Source: Rhizobium cauense (GTDB taxonomy: Bacteria; Pseudomonadota; Alphaproteobacteria; Rhizobiales; Rhizobiaceae). From it: a stretch of DNA of 58,981 nucleotides. Below are positions 15,781 through 24,389 of this stretch, in pieces. The notes under the pieces are model-generated. The model was not told where the DNA came from and did no database searches. It saw nothing but the letters and a program-made list of their open reading frames with translations. The stretch spans positions 1 to 58,981 of the forward strand of contig NZ_JAEUAT010000029.1 in NCBI RefSeq assembly GCF_019511525.1, read 5' to 3'. The translations under genes and the position numbers were made by a program. How positions within the stretch are numbered: position 1 is the stretch's first letter; every line of letters begins with the position of its first letter.

Positions 15781-16071
15781 TCAATGGAGTGCCGATCCGA
15801 AAGGGTATTGCGGATGTCGGCAGTGGAAGGTGGTTATAAGACTGATAGCCCGGACTGCAACGTCCTCCGCCAGTTGGATATCGTTTTCGGCGAGATCTTC
15901 CGCCACCGAGGTGAGCGCATGCCCGACGGAGTGCATCACCATCTCGAGTGCAGTCTCGCCCTCGTCCGCCGCCCATCGGGCTGTTTGCTCGAGCGTGACG
16001 GCAATCCTCTCGGGGATTGCCTGACGCTCCTGCGGCTGAAGTTGATTAAAGTTTTGACCTGTCGTGTGCAA
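15781..16071 (-). CDS. Hypothetical protein, 96 aa, TTG start
   Basis: Begins at TTG (16071) with AGGAG 7 bases upstream, a pattern also used by other small genes in this window. The protein is mainly helical and acidic (ERIAVTLEQTARWAADEG, then LEMVMHSVGHALTSVAEDLA) and could form a small helical bundle. The last third turns aromatic and histidine-rich. I recognise no family. It lies alone between the PAS debris and the hydrolase gene. Confidence 0.5.
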   Translation of the reverse strand: MHTTGQNFNQLQPQERQAIPERIAVTLEQTARWAADEGETALEMVMHSVGHALTSVAEDLAENDIQLAEDVAVRAISLITTFHCRHPQYPFGSALH

Positions 16072-16355
16072 CGTTATCTCCTAATGTTTCTTCGGAAACC
16101 GGGGCGGGCTTAAGGGGCCAGACTTGGTCAGCATCGATTTCCGGATGGGTCGCTTCAAACGCGCCTGTCGCCCTGCCGCGGAAGCCCGGTGCGTCATCTT
16201 GTGTTGCTTTGGCGTAACTTGCATTAGTTTTAATCTAGAACTGGTCCCTCCGTCGTTACACTAACGGACGTGACCTGAAACAGAGCTTGGTGCATGCGCG
16301 TTCATTCTAACGCTGGTCGTCTTCTCGAGCGGTTCTTGGCTCGCCACATGTCCAC
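16072..16355. other. Intergenic stretch, no supported feature
   Basis: No gene, no GGAAC-type promoter and no clear terminator seen. Confidence 0.4.
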
Positions 16356-17228
16356 CTAGAAACCCGTGCCCTTGGACAAAAACTCCCGAATAGCGACAGC
16401 GAGGGCGCTAGGATTTTCTTCCGCTACATGATGGCCGCTGTCGATACCGAACCCTGTCACATTGACTGCCCAGTGTTCCCAGATCGCGATGGGATCACCA
16501 TAGATCTTTTCAAGATCATCCCGTTTGGACCAGAGGCACAGCATAGGGCAACAAATCTTTCGGCCGGCGGCGCGGTCCTCACCGTCGTGTATGTAGTCGA
16601 TTCGAATACCTGCCCGGTAGTCCTCGACCATTCCGTGTACGACATGTGGATCATGAATTACGTCCAACAAGTCGTCGTATGCTTCTGGCCCCATGAGTTC
16701 GGGAGAAAGCTTGTCATACCACGCCGTCGGGTCGGCAATAATTGCCCGTTCCGGCTTCTCCGGCTGAGCGAAAAAGAACCAATGGAACCAGGCATTGGCA
16801 AACTTCCAGTCTGCTCGCTCGAGATGTTCGAGGACGGGAAGTCCATCTATTGTGATGAGCTTCGTAACCGCTAACGGGTGATCCATTGCCATTCGAAACG
16901 CCGTCAGGCTACCACGATCATGTCCAACGACGTAGAACCGGTCATACCCGAGCAGCGCCATGAGCTCCAAAAGTGAAGCTGCCTTGTTCCTTTTGGAAGA
17001 GCCACTGCTGTCGGTGGTATCTGGGGGCACGTACGACCTGCCGAAGCCCGGCACGTCTGGACACACGACTGTGAACGCCGACGCAAGAAGATCGGCAACC
17101 TTACCCCAGGTCATGTGCGTGCGTGGATGTCCGTGTAGAAGGAGGACAGGCGGTCCGCTTCCTCCAGAGCGGAGTCTGATGGGCCCGGCGGCTGTGTCGA
17201 TCTTATGCAGTTTGAGTTTGTCGAACAT
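16356..17228 (-). CDS. Alpha/beta hydrolase, haloacetate dehalogenase/epoxide hydrolase type
   Basis: A 290-residue alpha/beta-hydrolase. The oxyanion motif HGHPRTHMTW, the nucleophile elbow GHDRG with Asp as nucleophile, and the late histidine in GHHVAEE mark the haloalkane dehalogenase/epoxide hydrolase branch. The cap-region AWFHWFFFAQPEKPE and DYRAGIRIDY are especially like fluoroacetate dehalogenases. Substrate cannot be named from sequence. Its ATG shares one base with the stop of the upstream small gene (TGATG), so the two are translationally coupled. Confidence 0.85.
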   Translation of the reverse strand: MFDKLKLHKIDTAAGPIRLRSGGSGPPVLLLHGHPRTHMTWGKVADLLASAFTVVCPDVPGFGRSYVPPDTTDSSGSSKRNKAASLLELMALLGYDRFYVVGHDRGSLTAFRMAMDHPLAVTKLITIDGLPVLEHLERADWKFANAWFHWFFFAQPEKPERAIIADPTAWYDKLSPELMGPEAYDDLLDVIHDPHVVHGMVEDYRAGIRIDYIHDGEDRAAGRKICCPMLCLWSKRDDLEKIYGDPIAIWEHWAVNVTGFGIDSGHHVAEENPSALAVAIREFLSKGTGF

Positions 17229-17509
17229 CAGGTTAGCTTGCCGACCAGTTCGGCATACTCCGCGAACGTGAACGTTCTGCCGCGCTGCGACGCCTCGTTT
17301 GCCAATGTGAGAACGCGTATCGGAAAAAGCACAGCGGCTTGATTTGCTTCCGACAGTCCCTGCAGACGGTCCTCCGACGCCGCTTTCTCAGCCCGTCCAA
17401 GTGCCGCCGCAACGTCACGATGATTGAGAAGACCTTTTTCGGTCAAAGCGTCGGAGATTGCCGCGACCGCCATGATGAGACCCTCCAGCTGGAGATTTGC
17501 AGTATTCAA
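17228..17509 (-). CDS. Small conserved hypothetical protein, 93 aa, coupled to the hydrolase
   Basis: Starts at TTG (17509) with AGGAGG 7 bases upstream. The protein is alpha-helical and soluble, beginning MNTANLQLEGLIMAVAAISD, with a helix-turn pattern around KGLLNHRDVAAALGRAEKAA. I have seen similar short proteins in rhizobia without known function. Its stop overlaps the start of the hydrolase gene, suggesting fixed-ratio expression. A GGAAC lies at 17563-17567 on the minus strand but its -10 is poor. Confidence 0.7.
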   Translation of the reverse strand: MNTANLQLEGLIMAVAAISDALTEKGLLNHRDVAAALGRAEKAASEDRLQGLSEANQAAVLFPIRVLTLANEASQRGRTFTFAEYAELVGKLT

Positions 17510-17705
17510 GACAATCCTCCTAGTTGCTTAGCTCTTTGACCATAAGCGCTTGGGAGACCTAAGGTTCCGCCGGCTCTACACAACCACGCCGATCGCTTTT
17601 CGTATTCCGCCGGCATGTGGACAGCTGGAATGGCTTATCGAGCGCGAACCGATTTCCCGGGGTATCGAGTCCAAGCGGCCCTAGGGTCAGCTCCTCACTG
17701 ACTTC

Positions 17706-18299
17706 TCAGCGAAAGTACTCGGCCACCATGTCTCGCAGGACCGTCTCAGTGTCGACGATCTCAACCTGCATCGAAAACCGCCCTCCAAGAAGTTCGAGGG
17801 AGGCATCTCGGGTGTCATCATCACCACTGCACAGCGCGTCCTTGACAACTTTTACCCGGTAACCCAGGTCCACGGCACCGAGAACAGCCGCAAGCACACA
17901 GACGTCGGTTTCGCCCCCCGTGATGACCAGCGTCTCAACATGCTCGTTCCTTAGTGTCGAATTCAGGTTGCCTCCCACCCACGGTGAATAGGTCATCTTG
18001 TCGAAAACCCGTGCTGGGGGAGAAAAGCGGCGTAGGTCCGGGATGAGCTCGATAAGTTCACGATCGAGGCGATCGAGCGTCATTGCTTCCCATTTCCGAT
18101 AGTAGTCACGCCAAGTACCGGTCATCTCGCCAGCATTCGTGGGAGGAATGAAGCGGGTGAAGACGGTCCTTTCCGGGAATCGATCGGCGATTTCGACAAT
18201 GGTCGGAGAAACTCTCGACATCCATGGCACGTGCCAGGGTGTGTCCTCGGAAAACATTCGCTGCATGTCTATACAAAGGTGAATCCAGTTTTCGCTCAT
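17706..18299 (-). CDS. Isochorismatase-like cysteine hydrolase
   Basis: A 197-residue member of the cysteine hydrolase superfamily (nicotinamidase/isochorismatase fold). The catalytic Asp is in IDMQRMF near residue 10, the Lys in FDKMTYSP and the nucleophilic Cys in GGETDVCVLAA; the cis-peptide region precedes it. Substrate is unknown. The start at 18299 (MSENWIHLCIDMQ) has AAGGGGG upstream; a long upstream extension of the frame is not translated. A perfect EcfG promoter ends 34 bases before the ATG. Confidence 0.86.
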   Translation of the reverse strand: MSENWIHLCIDMQRMFSEDTPWHVPWMSRVSPTIVEIADRFPERTVFTRFIPPTNAGEMTGTWRDYYRKWEAMTLDRLDRELIELIPDLRRFSPPARVFDKMTYSPWVGGNLNSTLRNEHVETLVITGGETDVCVLAAVLGAVDLGYRVKVVKDALCSGDDDTRDASLELLGGRFSMQVEIVDTETVLRDMVAEYFR

Positions 18300-18332
18300 G
18301 CCAACCCCCTTATTTAAGCTGCACTTGGGCCG

Positions 18333-18357
18333 AACGCTGGTCAGCGATGGTGGTTCC
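18333..18357 (-). promoter_or_regulatory. EcfG-type promoter (GGAAC-N16-CGTT) for the cysteine hydrolase
   Basis: Exact consensus. -35 is the complement of 18353-18357 and -10 that of 18333-18336, 34 bases before the start. Confidence 0.88.
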
Positions 18358-18661
18358 TGGAACAAACCGGTAGTGATGCTGAGGTCCAGTTTCTTCCGGT
18401 TTGAGAGGCAAAGGCGCGTCCAATCGGGGCGTCGAGGCGGTTCGTTTAGTATGCTGACCCTCGACGGGGACTCGCGGCATCGCCCCTGATGGCTTCCCGA
18501 GCTTCTGCGTTTGGATGCGCGGGCCCACCACGCCCAGCGGAGTGGCCGTTTCGTTCGGTTCCTTGCATGACGTATCCTGGTCGCCACCCTGTCTCGATCG
18601 CGCTCATCGTGAATTATCGCCTTCGCAGGAAAATCGCAAAGGCCGATCGGCCCGGCGGGTG

Positions 18662-19459
18662 CTACTGATCATCAGATCCCGGCTCTGCCATCTTTCGATG
18701 TTGCTTCGCGAGCATCTCGGCCGGCGTCAGGTTGGCAGCCGCAGACATTAACTTGTTCTTCCATCCACTGACCACATCACCCTCCCCCTTTAACATGGCG
18801 TCATAACCGACTTTCGCGACGAAACCTGGATCGTCTTTTTTCCCTCTACCGACTGGCGTATCGAGCATATCCGCCCGTTCAAAGAATTCCGTGTCCGTCG
18901 CTCCGGGCATCAGGCAGGTCACGGTCACGCCGCTGTCGCTAAGCTCCTCCCGAAGTGCGAAGGAGAAGGAATTGATGAAGGCTTTCGTTCCATTGTATAC
19001 GGCTTGAAAGGTTCCGGGCATAAACCCTGCGATCGATCCCGTAAACAGGATACGCCCCTCACCGCGCGAACGCATCAGGTTGCCGACCTGATGGGCGAGG
19101 TAGATCGTCCCGGTAATGTTGGTGTCGACCACTTTCCGCACTTTGGAGAAATCCTGTTTAAGGAATTCGTCGCCAAGTCCCTGGCCGGCATTCGCCATCA
19201 ACAGGTCCACGGGTCGGCCACCCGCTTCAATATGCTCAAGAAGTTTATCGACTCCCTCGGTTGTAGAAAGATCTGCCAGCAAGGGTTCTACCTTTGTCCC
19301 AAGCTCAGCTAGATCGGCTGATGCGCTTTGGATGTCAGCTTCATCAGCAACCACAATGAGATCGTATCCGTCTTGCGCTGCGCACCTTGCGAGTTCGAGA
19401 CCGATGCCAGAGGAGGCTCCTGTCACCACGGCGAGGCCTTTGGATGTCGTTTCCATTTC
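18662..19459 (-). CDS. Short-chain dehydrogenase/reductase (SDR)
   Basis: A 265-residue NAD(P)-dependent oxidoreductase with the Rossmann glycine motif TGASSGIG, the NAG motif in LMANAGQG, a catalytic Ser in FTGSIAGF and Tyr/Lys in YNGTK. It resembles the DltE-like SDR type. The ATG at 19459 has AAGGAGG upstream. It begins 8 bases after the stop of the alcohol dehydrogenase gene, so the two oxidoreductases form one operon, driven by an EcfG promoter ahead of the dehydrogenase. Substrates are unknown. Confidence 0.88.
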   Translation of the reverse strand, partial: EMETTSKGLAVVTGASSGIGLELARCAAQDGYDLIVVADEADIQSASADLAELGTKVEPLLADLSTTEGVDKLLEHIEAGGRPVDLLMANAGQGLGDEFLKQDFSKVRKVVDTNITGTIYLAHQVGNLMRSRGEGRILFTGSIAGFMPGTFQAVYNGTKAFINSFSFALREELSDSGVTVTCLMPGATDTEFFERADMLDTPVGRGKKDDPGFVAKVGYDAMLKGEGDVVSGWKNKLMSAAANLTPAEMLAKQHRKMAEPGSDDQ

Positions 19460-19467
19460 ATTCCTCC

Positions 19468-20637
19468 TTAAGGCTTGAGAACGACCTTGATGCATCCGTC
19501 TTGTTTGTCCCGGAATGTCTTATACAGGTCCGGCCCGTCATCGAGGGTAGCTCGATGAGTGATGACAAATGACGGATCGATTTCGCCCTTTTGAATTCGC
19601 TCCATCAGAAGTGGCAAATAATGTTGGACCGGTGTCTGGGCCATCTTGAATGTCAGGCCCCGATTGATCGCCGAGCCCATCGGTATTTTGTCGAGATAGC
19701 CTCCATAGACGCCCACGATCGACACAGTTCCGAAGTTGCGACAGCAGTGAATGGCCTGCCTTAACACGTGGGGCCGGTCCGTCCCCATGAAGGTCGCGAC
19801 CTTTATCCTGTCGATGCGCGAATCCCAGCTCGCGGAAGCATCCGCCTCCGTCCCAACCGCGTCGATACAAGCGTCAGCACCGCGACCCCTGGTGAGGTCC
19901 ATGATCTTGTCGTAGATGTCTTCATCCATGAAATTCAGCGTCAAAGCACCTGACTTTTCGGCAAGTGCCAACCGCTCTGGCACAGTGTCGATCGCAATGA
20001 CGCGCTCCGCGCCGAGAATAAAGGCGGACTTTATTGCCATTTGCCCAACGGGCCCACAGCCCCAAACGGCTACGGTGTCGCCTGGCTGAATGTTGCAGAA
20101 CTCAGCTGCCATATACCCGGTTGGAAATATGTCCGATAGGAAGAGGACTTGCTCGTCCGTCAGTTCCTCCGGCACCTTGATTGGCCCTATGTCAGCATAG
20201 GGAATGCGAAGATATTCTGCCTGCCCTCCGCTGTAGCCGCCAAGCAAGTGGGTATAGCCGAAGAGGCCGGCAGGAGAATTCCCCCACAACTTCTTGACTT
20301 TTTCCGGCGAAGGATTGCTGCGTTCGCACCCCGAATAGAACCCTCGCTTGCAAAAGAAGCACTCTCCGCACGAGATCGTGAAAGGTACAACAACTCGGTC
20401 GCCGACCTTAAGCCTATTGTTGTCCTTCCCGACTTCGACAACCTCACCCATCGTCTCGTGACCCATGACATCGCCGCTATGCATGTCGGGCATCACGCCA
20501 TTGTAGAGGTGAAGGTCAGAGCCGCATATTGCACAGGCCGTGACCTTTATTATCGCATCGCGGCCTTCCTCGATTGTTGGGTCCGGAACACTTTCGCACC
20601 GGATGTCATGCTTTCCATGCCATGTGAGAGCCTTCAC
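19468..20637 (-). CDS. Zinc-dependent alcohol dehydrogenase, formaldehyde-dehydrogenase-like branch
   Basis: A 389-residue medium-chain dehydrogenase. The catalytic zinc site starts with CAICGSDLH and GHETMGEV; the structural zinc cysteines are in CGECFFCKRGFYSGC; the cofactor loop is WGCGPVGQM. The long insertions place it near the glutathione-independent formaldehyde dehydrogenase-like group. The start is the GTG at 20637, with AGGAGG upstream. First gene of an operon with the SDR. An EcfG-type promoter lies 186 bases upstream, giving a long leader. Confidence 0.88.
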   Translation of the reverse strand: MKALTWHGKHDIRCESVPDPTIEEGRDAIIKVTACAICGSDLHLYNGVMPDMHSGDVMGHETMGEVVEVGKDNNRLKVGDRVVVPFTISCGECFFCKRGFYSGCERSNPSPEKVKKLWGNSPAGLFGYTHLLGGYSGGQAEYLRIPYADIGPIKVPEELTDEQVLFLSDIFPTGYMAAEFCNIQPGDTVAVWGCGPVGQMAIKSAFILGAERVIAIDTVPERLALAEKSGALTLNFMDEDIYDKIMDLTRGRGADACIDAVGTEADASASWDSRIDRIKVATFMGTDRPHVLRQAIHCCRNFGTVSIVGVYGGYLDKIPMGSAINRGLTFKMAQTPVQHYLPLLMERIQKGEIDPSFVITHRATLDDGPDLYKTFRDKQDGCIKVVLKP

Positions 20638-20822
20638 GATATGCCTCCTCGTTAGCGGGTTGGCGCGCACTTGTCTGCAGACTTTGGGACTGCAAGTTGC
20701 ACTCTATCGTCAACAAAGTCGGCAACCATCGTTTCCCGGAAGCCGATGCTTCGAATTCTAAGACAGGCAGTGACGGAAACTATGAGCTCATGGCGCCAAA
20801 GCGATTTTTGTAAGACTGGCAA

Positions 20823-20847
20823 ACTTTCGGGCGATTGGTTTGTTCCA
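20823..20847 (-). promoter_or_regulatory. EcfG-type promoter (GGAAC-N16-AGTT) for the dehydrogenase operon
   Basis: -35 is the complement of 20843-20847, -10 of 20823-20826. The distance to the GTG is 186 bases, longer than for most sites here. Confidence 0.6.
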
Positions 20848-20870
20848 GGGTTCGCCTACGGGAACCTGCG

Positions 20871-20894
20871 GAACTTTCCCAACATGGTGCAGTT
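20871..20894 (+). promoter_or_regulatory. Possible EcfG-type promoter with 15-base spacer for the ClpP-like gene
   Basis: GGAAC at 20871-20875 and AGTT at 20891-20894 with a 15-base spacer, one shorter than usual. The 35-base distance to the GTG at 20930 matches the other sites. Confidence 0.35.
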
Positions 20895-20929
20895 GGGAAG
20901 TAAGCTCAGATGGCGATGGAGGAATGGAC

Positions 20930-21529
20930 GTGGGCGAAGCAGATCTCATCCCAGTGCAGGAAAGCCCGGTTGACACAGAGCGCCTCCTGTTCGAGCCGAA
21001 CATATCGATTAACGGCCCGATCGACGAAAAAATGCTCGCCAGCTTCCTTGAGCAAATCGTAAAGGTGCGATGCGGCAATCAGGATCTCGTCCTGGAAATA
21101 AACACGATCGGAGGCGACGCCGATGTAGCGCGCAGGATTGCCTTAGAAGTGAGGCTTTTCAGAACGCATTCCGGGCGCCGCGCCTTTTGCATTGGAAAGA
21201 CCTTTGTCTACTCCGCTGGTCTCACGATTTTAGCATCCTTCAAAACTGCCAACCGATATCTAACTTCAGACACTGTTCTGCTGATTCACGAGCGAAGGAT
21301 CAGCGAAAGTCTGGAATTATCGGGTCCGATGGCTGCTTGCATCCAGATTGTCCGGGAAAAACTGTCTATGCTGGAGACGGGCCAGCGACTGGAAAGACAA
21401 GGGTTCGAAGAACTCTTGGAGGAAAGCAGGTTGTCGATGACTGAGCTCTTTGAATGTGCGCAAGCGAACTGCTATTTGAATGCTCAGGACGCACTCGCGT
21501 ATGGAATAATCGGCAACATCCTCGCCTAA
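20930..21529 (+). CDS. ClpP-like serine protease (S14 fold), stand-alone
   Basis: About 199 residues with a ClpP/crotonase-like core: EINTIGGDADVARRIALEVR corresponds to the oxyanion-strand region, VYSAGLTILAS holds the candidate nucleophile Ser, LLIHERR the His, and QDALAYGIIG the C-terminal helix. The context resembles ClpP homologues outside clpPX loci, and no ClpX or ClpA gene is near. The GTG at 20930 has GGAGG 7 bases upstream; an ATG at 20924 lies too close. It is divergent from the dehydrogenase operon. Confidence 0.72.
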   Translation: MGEADLIPVQESPVDTERLLFEPNISINGPIDEKMLASFLEQIVKVRCGNQDLVLEINTIGGDADVARRIALEVRLFRTHSGRRAFCIGKTFVYSAGLTILASFKTANRYLTSDTVLLIHERRISESLELSGPMAACIQIVREKLSMLETGQRLERQGFEELLEESRLSMTELFECAQANCYLNAQDALAYGIIGNILA

Positions 21530-21568
21530 AGGTCGAGGGAGGCGGGCGGTCCCGCCTCCTCCGACAGC

Positions 21569-21787
21569 TTATCGACGTTGATCGCGTTGGCCCTGACCAC
21601 CGCCCTGTTGACCGCCCTGGCCGCCACCGCCCTGCTGACCGCCTTGGCCGCCACCACCCTGCTGACCGCCTTGGCCGCCGCCACCCTGCTGGCCACCTTG
21701 ACCACCGCCTTGTTGGCCGCCTTGGCCTCCCTGTTGGCCTTTTTGTCCGCCCTGCTGGGCTTGGTTGCGCTTTTCCTGATCTTGCAT
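21569..21787 (-). CDS. Gly/Gln-rich tandem-repeat protein, 72 aa
   Basis: Almost the whole protein is a repeat of GGQGGQQGGG units: an N-terminal MQDQEKRNQAQQGGQKGQQG, then about five units, then a basic end QGQRDQRR. No globular domain is expected. Such low-complexity proteins may form hydrated or condensed phases, and similar 'GGQ' proteins occur in rhizobia; function is unknown. The ATG has AAAGGAG upstream, and an EcfG-type promoter ends 36 bases before it, which supports it as a real stress gene despite its composition. Confidence 0.72.
   Translation of the reverse strand: MQDQEKRNQAQQGGQKGQQGGQGGQQGGGQGGQQGGGGQGGQQGGGGQGGQQGGGGQGGQQGGGQGQRDQRR
21585..21745. repeat. Imperfect tandem repeat, roughly 30-bp units
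   Basis: The coding repeat is also a DNA repeat: on the plus strand units such as CCGCCCTGCTGACCGCC recur about five times with small changes. Such arrays can change copy number by slippage. Confidence 0.7.
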
Positions 21788-21822
21788 CGGAAGCTCCTTT
21801 CATACGAGTTCAGGACCTCTCC

Positions 21823-21847
21823 AACTTTAAACACTAGCCAGAGTTCC
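21823..21847 (-). promoter_or_regulatory. EcfG-type promoter (GGAAC-N16-AGTT) for the Gly/Gln protein
   Basis: -35 complement of 21843-21847, -10 complement of 21823-21826, 36 bases before the ATG. Confidence 0.8.
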
Positions 21848-21958
21848 AGGCGCGCGCTCACCTCAATCGAGAGCACGGGCAGAATGGTTTTCGCAGGCGA
21901 GACCGTTTGAGACCGTACGAACCCTGTTAGACTGCTGTTCCAATGCTAAGAGAGTTCC

Positions 21959-22279
21959 ATGATTGAACCCATGCCTGAACTAGCTGATGTGTCGAAGCTC
22001 GCCACTGATGTGAGCGCCCTCTTGAAAGTGATGGCGCATCCCTTAAGATTAAAGATCCTCTTCGTTCTCCTTGACGGAGAAAAAACCGTGGGATGGCTTG
22101 AGCAAAACCTCGACAAGCCCCAGGCGCAGATATCTCATCATCTGGCCAAACTTCGATTCGACGACTTGGTGTGTTGTCGCCGGAGCGGACGCCTCGCCTA
22201 CTATCGGATTGGCCACCCCCACGCGCTATTGCTGGTCACTCAGTTGCTGAGAATGTTTCCAGAACAGGAAGGTGAATAG
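21959..22279 (+). CDS. ArsR-family transcriptional regulator
   Basis: A 106-residue winged-helix repressor: LLKVMAHPLRLKILFVLLDG (helices 1-2), QAQISHHLAKLRFDDLV (recognition helix) and RRSGRLAYYRIGHP (wing). The metal-binding ELCVCDL motif of ArsR/SmtB is replaced by EKTVGWLEQ, so it probably senses something other than arsenic or zinc, perhaps redox or a small molecule. It stands alone between stress genes; its targets cannot be deduced. Confidence 0.85.
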   Translation: MIEPMPELADVSKLATDVSALLKVMAHPLRLKILFVLLDGEKTVGWLEQNLDKPQAQISHHLAKLRFDDLVCCRRSGRLAYYRIGHPHALLLVTQLLRMFPEQEGE

Positions 22280-22434
22280 CGTATCAAGCTTGAAAAAGGG
22301 ATCGGGATCAATTAGCGCTCGCTTCTGGGCTAATTTTAATTGTGAACGCTGTCAGCGTAGTGCCAATAGCAACGCTCCCTAAACACCGAGTTCTGGAAGG
22401 CCGTGGAAGTAGCCCCGGCCTTACAACACAGCGG

Positions 22435-22734
22435 TCAGGGATCCTTATGTTCCGGCATTTGCTTCAGCTGATCCTCGGTCCAGCCCGTAACAGCATGAAC
22501 TTCACCTGCTTCGTCTCTCATGAAATCCAGATCGCTGACCGGCACCGACACTGGTTTTGCACCAATCCCCAGAAAGCCGCCAACATCAATAACGATAGTC
22601 GCGTTCGAGCCCTGTCCATGTACATGGTCCACGTTACCAACCTTGGCGTCGTCGGACCCATAAACCGTCGCGCCTTCGAGCACAGCAGGCGTCAGTTCAT
22701 CGGATGTCAATCGGGTGTGATGTGTGTGATCCAT
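22435..22734 (-). CDS. PRC-barrel domain protein, 99 aa
   Basis: A single PRC-barrel: EGATVYGSDDAKVGNVDHVH, ATIVIDVGGFLGIGAKPVSV and DLDFMRDEAGEVHAVTGWTE. PRC-barrel proteins of this stress class are common in rhizobia; they are thought to bind RNA or proteins, but a function is not settled. GGGAG lies 6 bases before the ATG, and an EcfG-type promoter ends 29 bases upstream. Confidence 0.85.
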   Translation of the reverse strand: MDHTHHTRLTSDELTPAVLEGATVYGSDDAKVGNVDHVHGQGSNATIVIDVGGFLGIGAKPVSVPVSDLDFMRDEAGEVHAVTGWTEDQLKQMPEHKDP

Positions 22735-22762
22735 TTGACAACTCCCTTACAGATCAAGAAGC

Positions 22763-22787
22763 AACCCGCCTGAACAGCGTTTGTTCC
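22763..22787 (-). promoter_or_regulatory. EcfG-type promoter (GGAAC-N16-GGTT) for the PRC-barrel gene
   Basis: -35 complement of 22783-22787, -10 complement of 22763-22766, 29 bases before the ATG. Confidence 0.8.
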
Positions 22788-23075
22788 GATCTTTGAGGGA
22801 TAACTTCCGGCCCGAGCGAACGGGCGCCGTCAACTCGCTCATAAGTTCGCGATTGCCTGTCCCGTGGCTGCGAACCGTCGCAGGCGTCTTCGCGAATGAT
22901 CGCTCCCTAGCTTTACCTGGGTCCAGTTCAGGTGCCTAGGTATCGGGAAACCGGCCCTCCGCGAGACCGCTACGAAGAAGTTAAAACAGGCCGATTTCAA
23001 ACAAGCGACGCTACAGGAGAGCGACCGAGCCCCACAACGCCAGCGGTGGTTTGCTTGTCGCAGCGTATTATGCCG

Positions 23076-23315
23076 TCAGGATTTAGCTTTGTCGATTTCC
23101 TCGAGAATGAGCCGGATTTCCCGCAAGGGCCGCTTGTGCTCATCGAAGACTTCGACCGAAAGCATGTTGAGCGGTCCTTTCGGAAGCCCATCTGCTGCTA
23201 TTTCCGTTAGGGCTCTTCTTGCCTCTTCGATAGCGGCTTCTTCGCTGTCAAACTCAAATGAGCTTTCTGTCGGACCACCCGCCCGGTCAATGATCTGGAA
23301 GAAATACGCCGGCAT
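23076..23315 (-). CDS. DUF6894 family protein, 79 aa
   Basis: Matches the short DUF6894 fold: MPAYFFQIIDRAGG at the start, a helix EEAAIEEARRALTEIAADGL and a final strand pair LSVEVFDEHKRPLREIRLIL. Function unknown; several copies per rhizobial genome are usual, and a second copy is at 27508-27771. An EcfG-type promoter ends 27 bases before the ATG, so this is probably a stress-induced member. Confidence 0.85.
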   Translation of the reverse strand: MPAYFFQIIDRAGGPTESSFEFDSEEAAIEEARRALTEIAADGLPKGPLNMLSVEVFDEHKRPLREIRLILEEIDKAKS

Positions 23316-23341
23316 CGTCTGCTCCTTTCACGAGAACGTTG

Positions 23342-23366
23342 AACCTGTAGTTCACAGGAAAGTTCC
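23342..23366 (-). promoter_or_regulatory. EcfG-type promoter (GGAAC-N16-GGTT) for DUF6894 gene
   Basis: -35 complement of 23362-23366, -10 complement of 23342-23345, 27 bases before the ATG. Confidence 0.8.
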
Positions 23367-23864
23367 GTTTGTGCGGGTGGGCCCAGACAGTTCAGTACCC
23401 GCAGGCGATTGACCACCTTGTGTCGGACGACGGGCCCGGTGAGAATGAACGCGATCCAGAGGGCGTAGCGCGAAGGTTTGGCTCCTCTGGAGCACCGCTT
23501 GTTCTCACGATCCGCCGCCGGCGTTCCAACGCGTCCTTCGGTGTTGAATAGACGTAAACCCTGAAATGATGCGGTCGCCATGCGGATTTTCGAGTGTCGA
23601 GATGACGTTGCTAGCTTTGACGGGAGCACTGATGAAAGCTCATCATCGAATATTCTACATCCAGTTCTGGGTGGCTGTCATGCTGGGCGCGCCGGTCTGT
23701 CGCATTCCAGAACTGCAGCGAAATTCGACCTCGCTGAAGGGACGGGTGCATCATCACACATGATCAAGTTTCCAAAACGGTGAGAGACGGGAGCTAAGCG
23801 GCCCTGTGATCCCACCGAACCTCTTCCTCGGCTCTCAGCTCACCCAGACTAAAGTCCCGGGACT
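23367..23864. other. Stretch without a supported gene
   Basis: Short open frames on both strands have no ribosome binding sites, no promoter of the island type and no family resemblance. Confidence 0.4.
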
Positions 23865-23889
23865 GGAACGGTCTGGTCAACCGAGCATT
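23865..23889 (+). promoter_or_regulatory. Variant stress promoter (GGAAC-N16-CATT)
   Basis: -35 at 23865-23869, -10 CATT at 23886-23889, 31 bases before the ATG at 23920. One of five CATT-class sites. Confidence 0.6.
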
Positions 23890-23919
23890 GGAAGTTAAGA
23901 TCAAACATGGAGTTTCATA

Positions 23920-24102
23920 ATGAGCGACAGACACGAACGCCCACACTTTCCTGTTGCCATGGATTTATCAGTTGTCGCGCTCGTGGTGGTTCTGGCCGCC
24001 CTGCTCTATATATTTGGAGCGACATTGTCCGGCGATACTCAGCATCTGACCGACAGTGTCCGCGGTGCCAGTATCTTTGACACCAGGACCACTCCGAACT
24101 AA
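23920..24102 (+). CDS. Small single-pass membrane protein, 60 aa
   Basis: A short polar start (MSDRHERPHFPVAMD), one transmembrane helix (LSVVALVVVLAALLYIFGA) and a polar tail, probably exposed to the periplasm. No family recognised. GGAG lies 8 bases before the ATG and a CATT-class stress promoter 31 bases upstream. Confidence 0.65.
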   Translation: MSDRHERPHFPVAMDLSVVALVVVLAALLYIFGATLSGDTQHLTDSVRGASIFDTRTTPN

Positions 24103-24389
24103 GCCAAGAGACCCGTCACTCCCGAAGGAACCAGTTCACAAGCTCACCGGAAGTGGGCGGTCCGTGCTGGACAGCAAGGATAGATCGGCCGCTGAACGGA
24201 TCATCCAAAGGCGAAGTTCGCGCTCGGAGTCGGCATTTTATCTTTCACCGTATGACCCATCGTCACGCTGCTGCGATTATCATTGCGCTCGCCATTGCTT
24301 TGTTCTGATCCATGCCATCTGGCGGTGGATGACTGACGGTGTGGAGACGGCGACGCAAGTTCGACCGTTAGACACCTCTTGGTTGTTTT

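Noticed and set aside
17547..17567. GGAAC on the minus strand upstream of the 93-aa gene
   Set aside because: The sequence at the -10 position (GCTT) lacks GTT, so it does not meet the pattern used here.
21585..21745. CRISPR-like reading of the regular repeats
   Set aside because: Repeats are in frame, encode Gly/Gln units and have no unique spacers.
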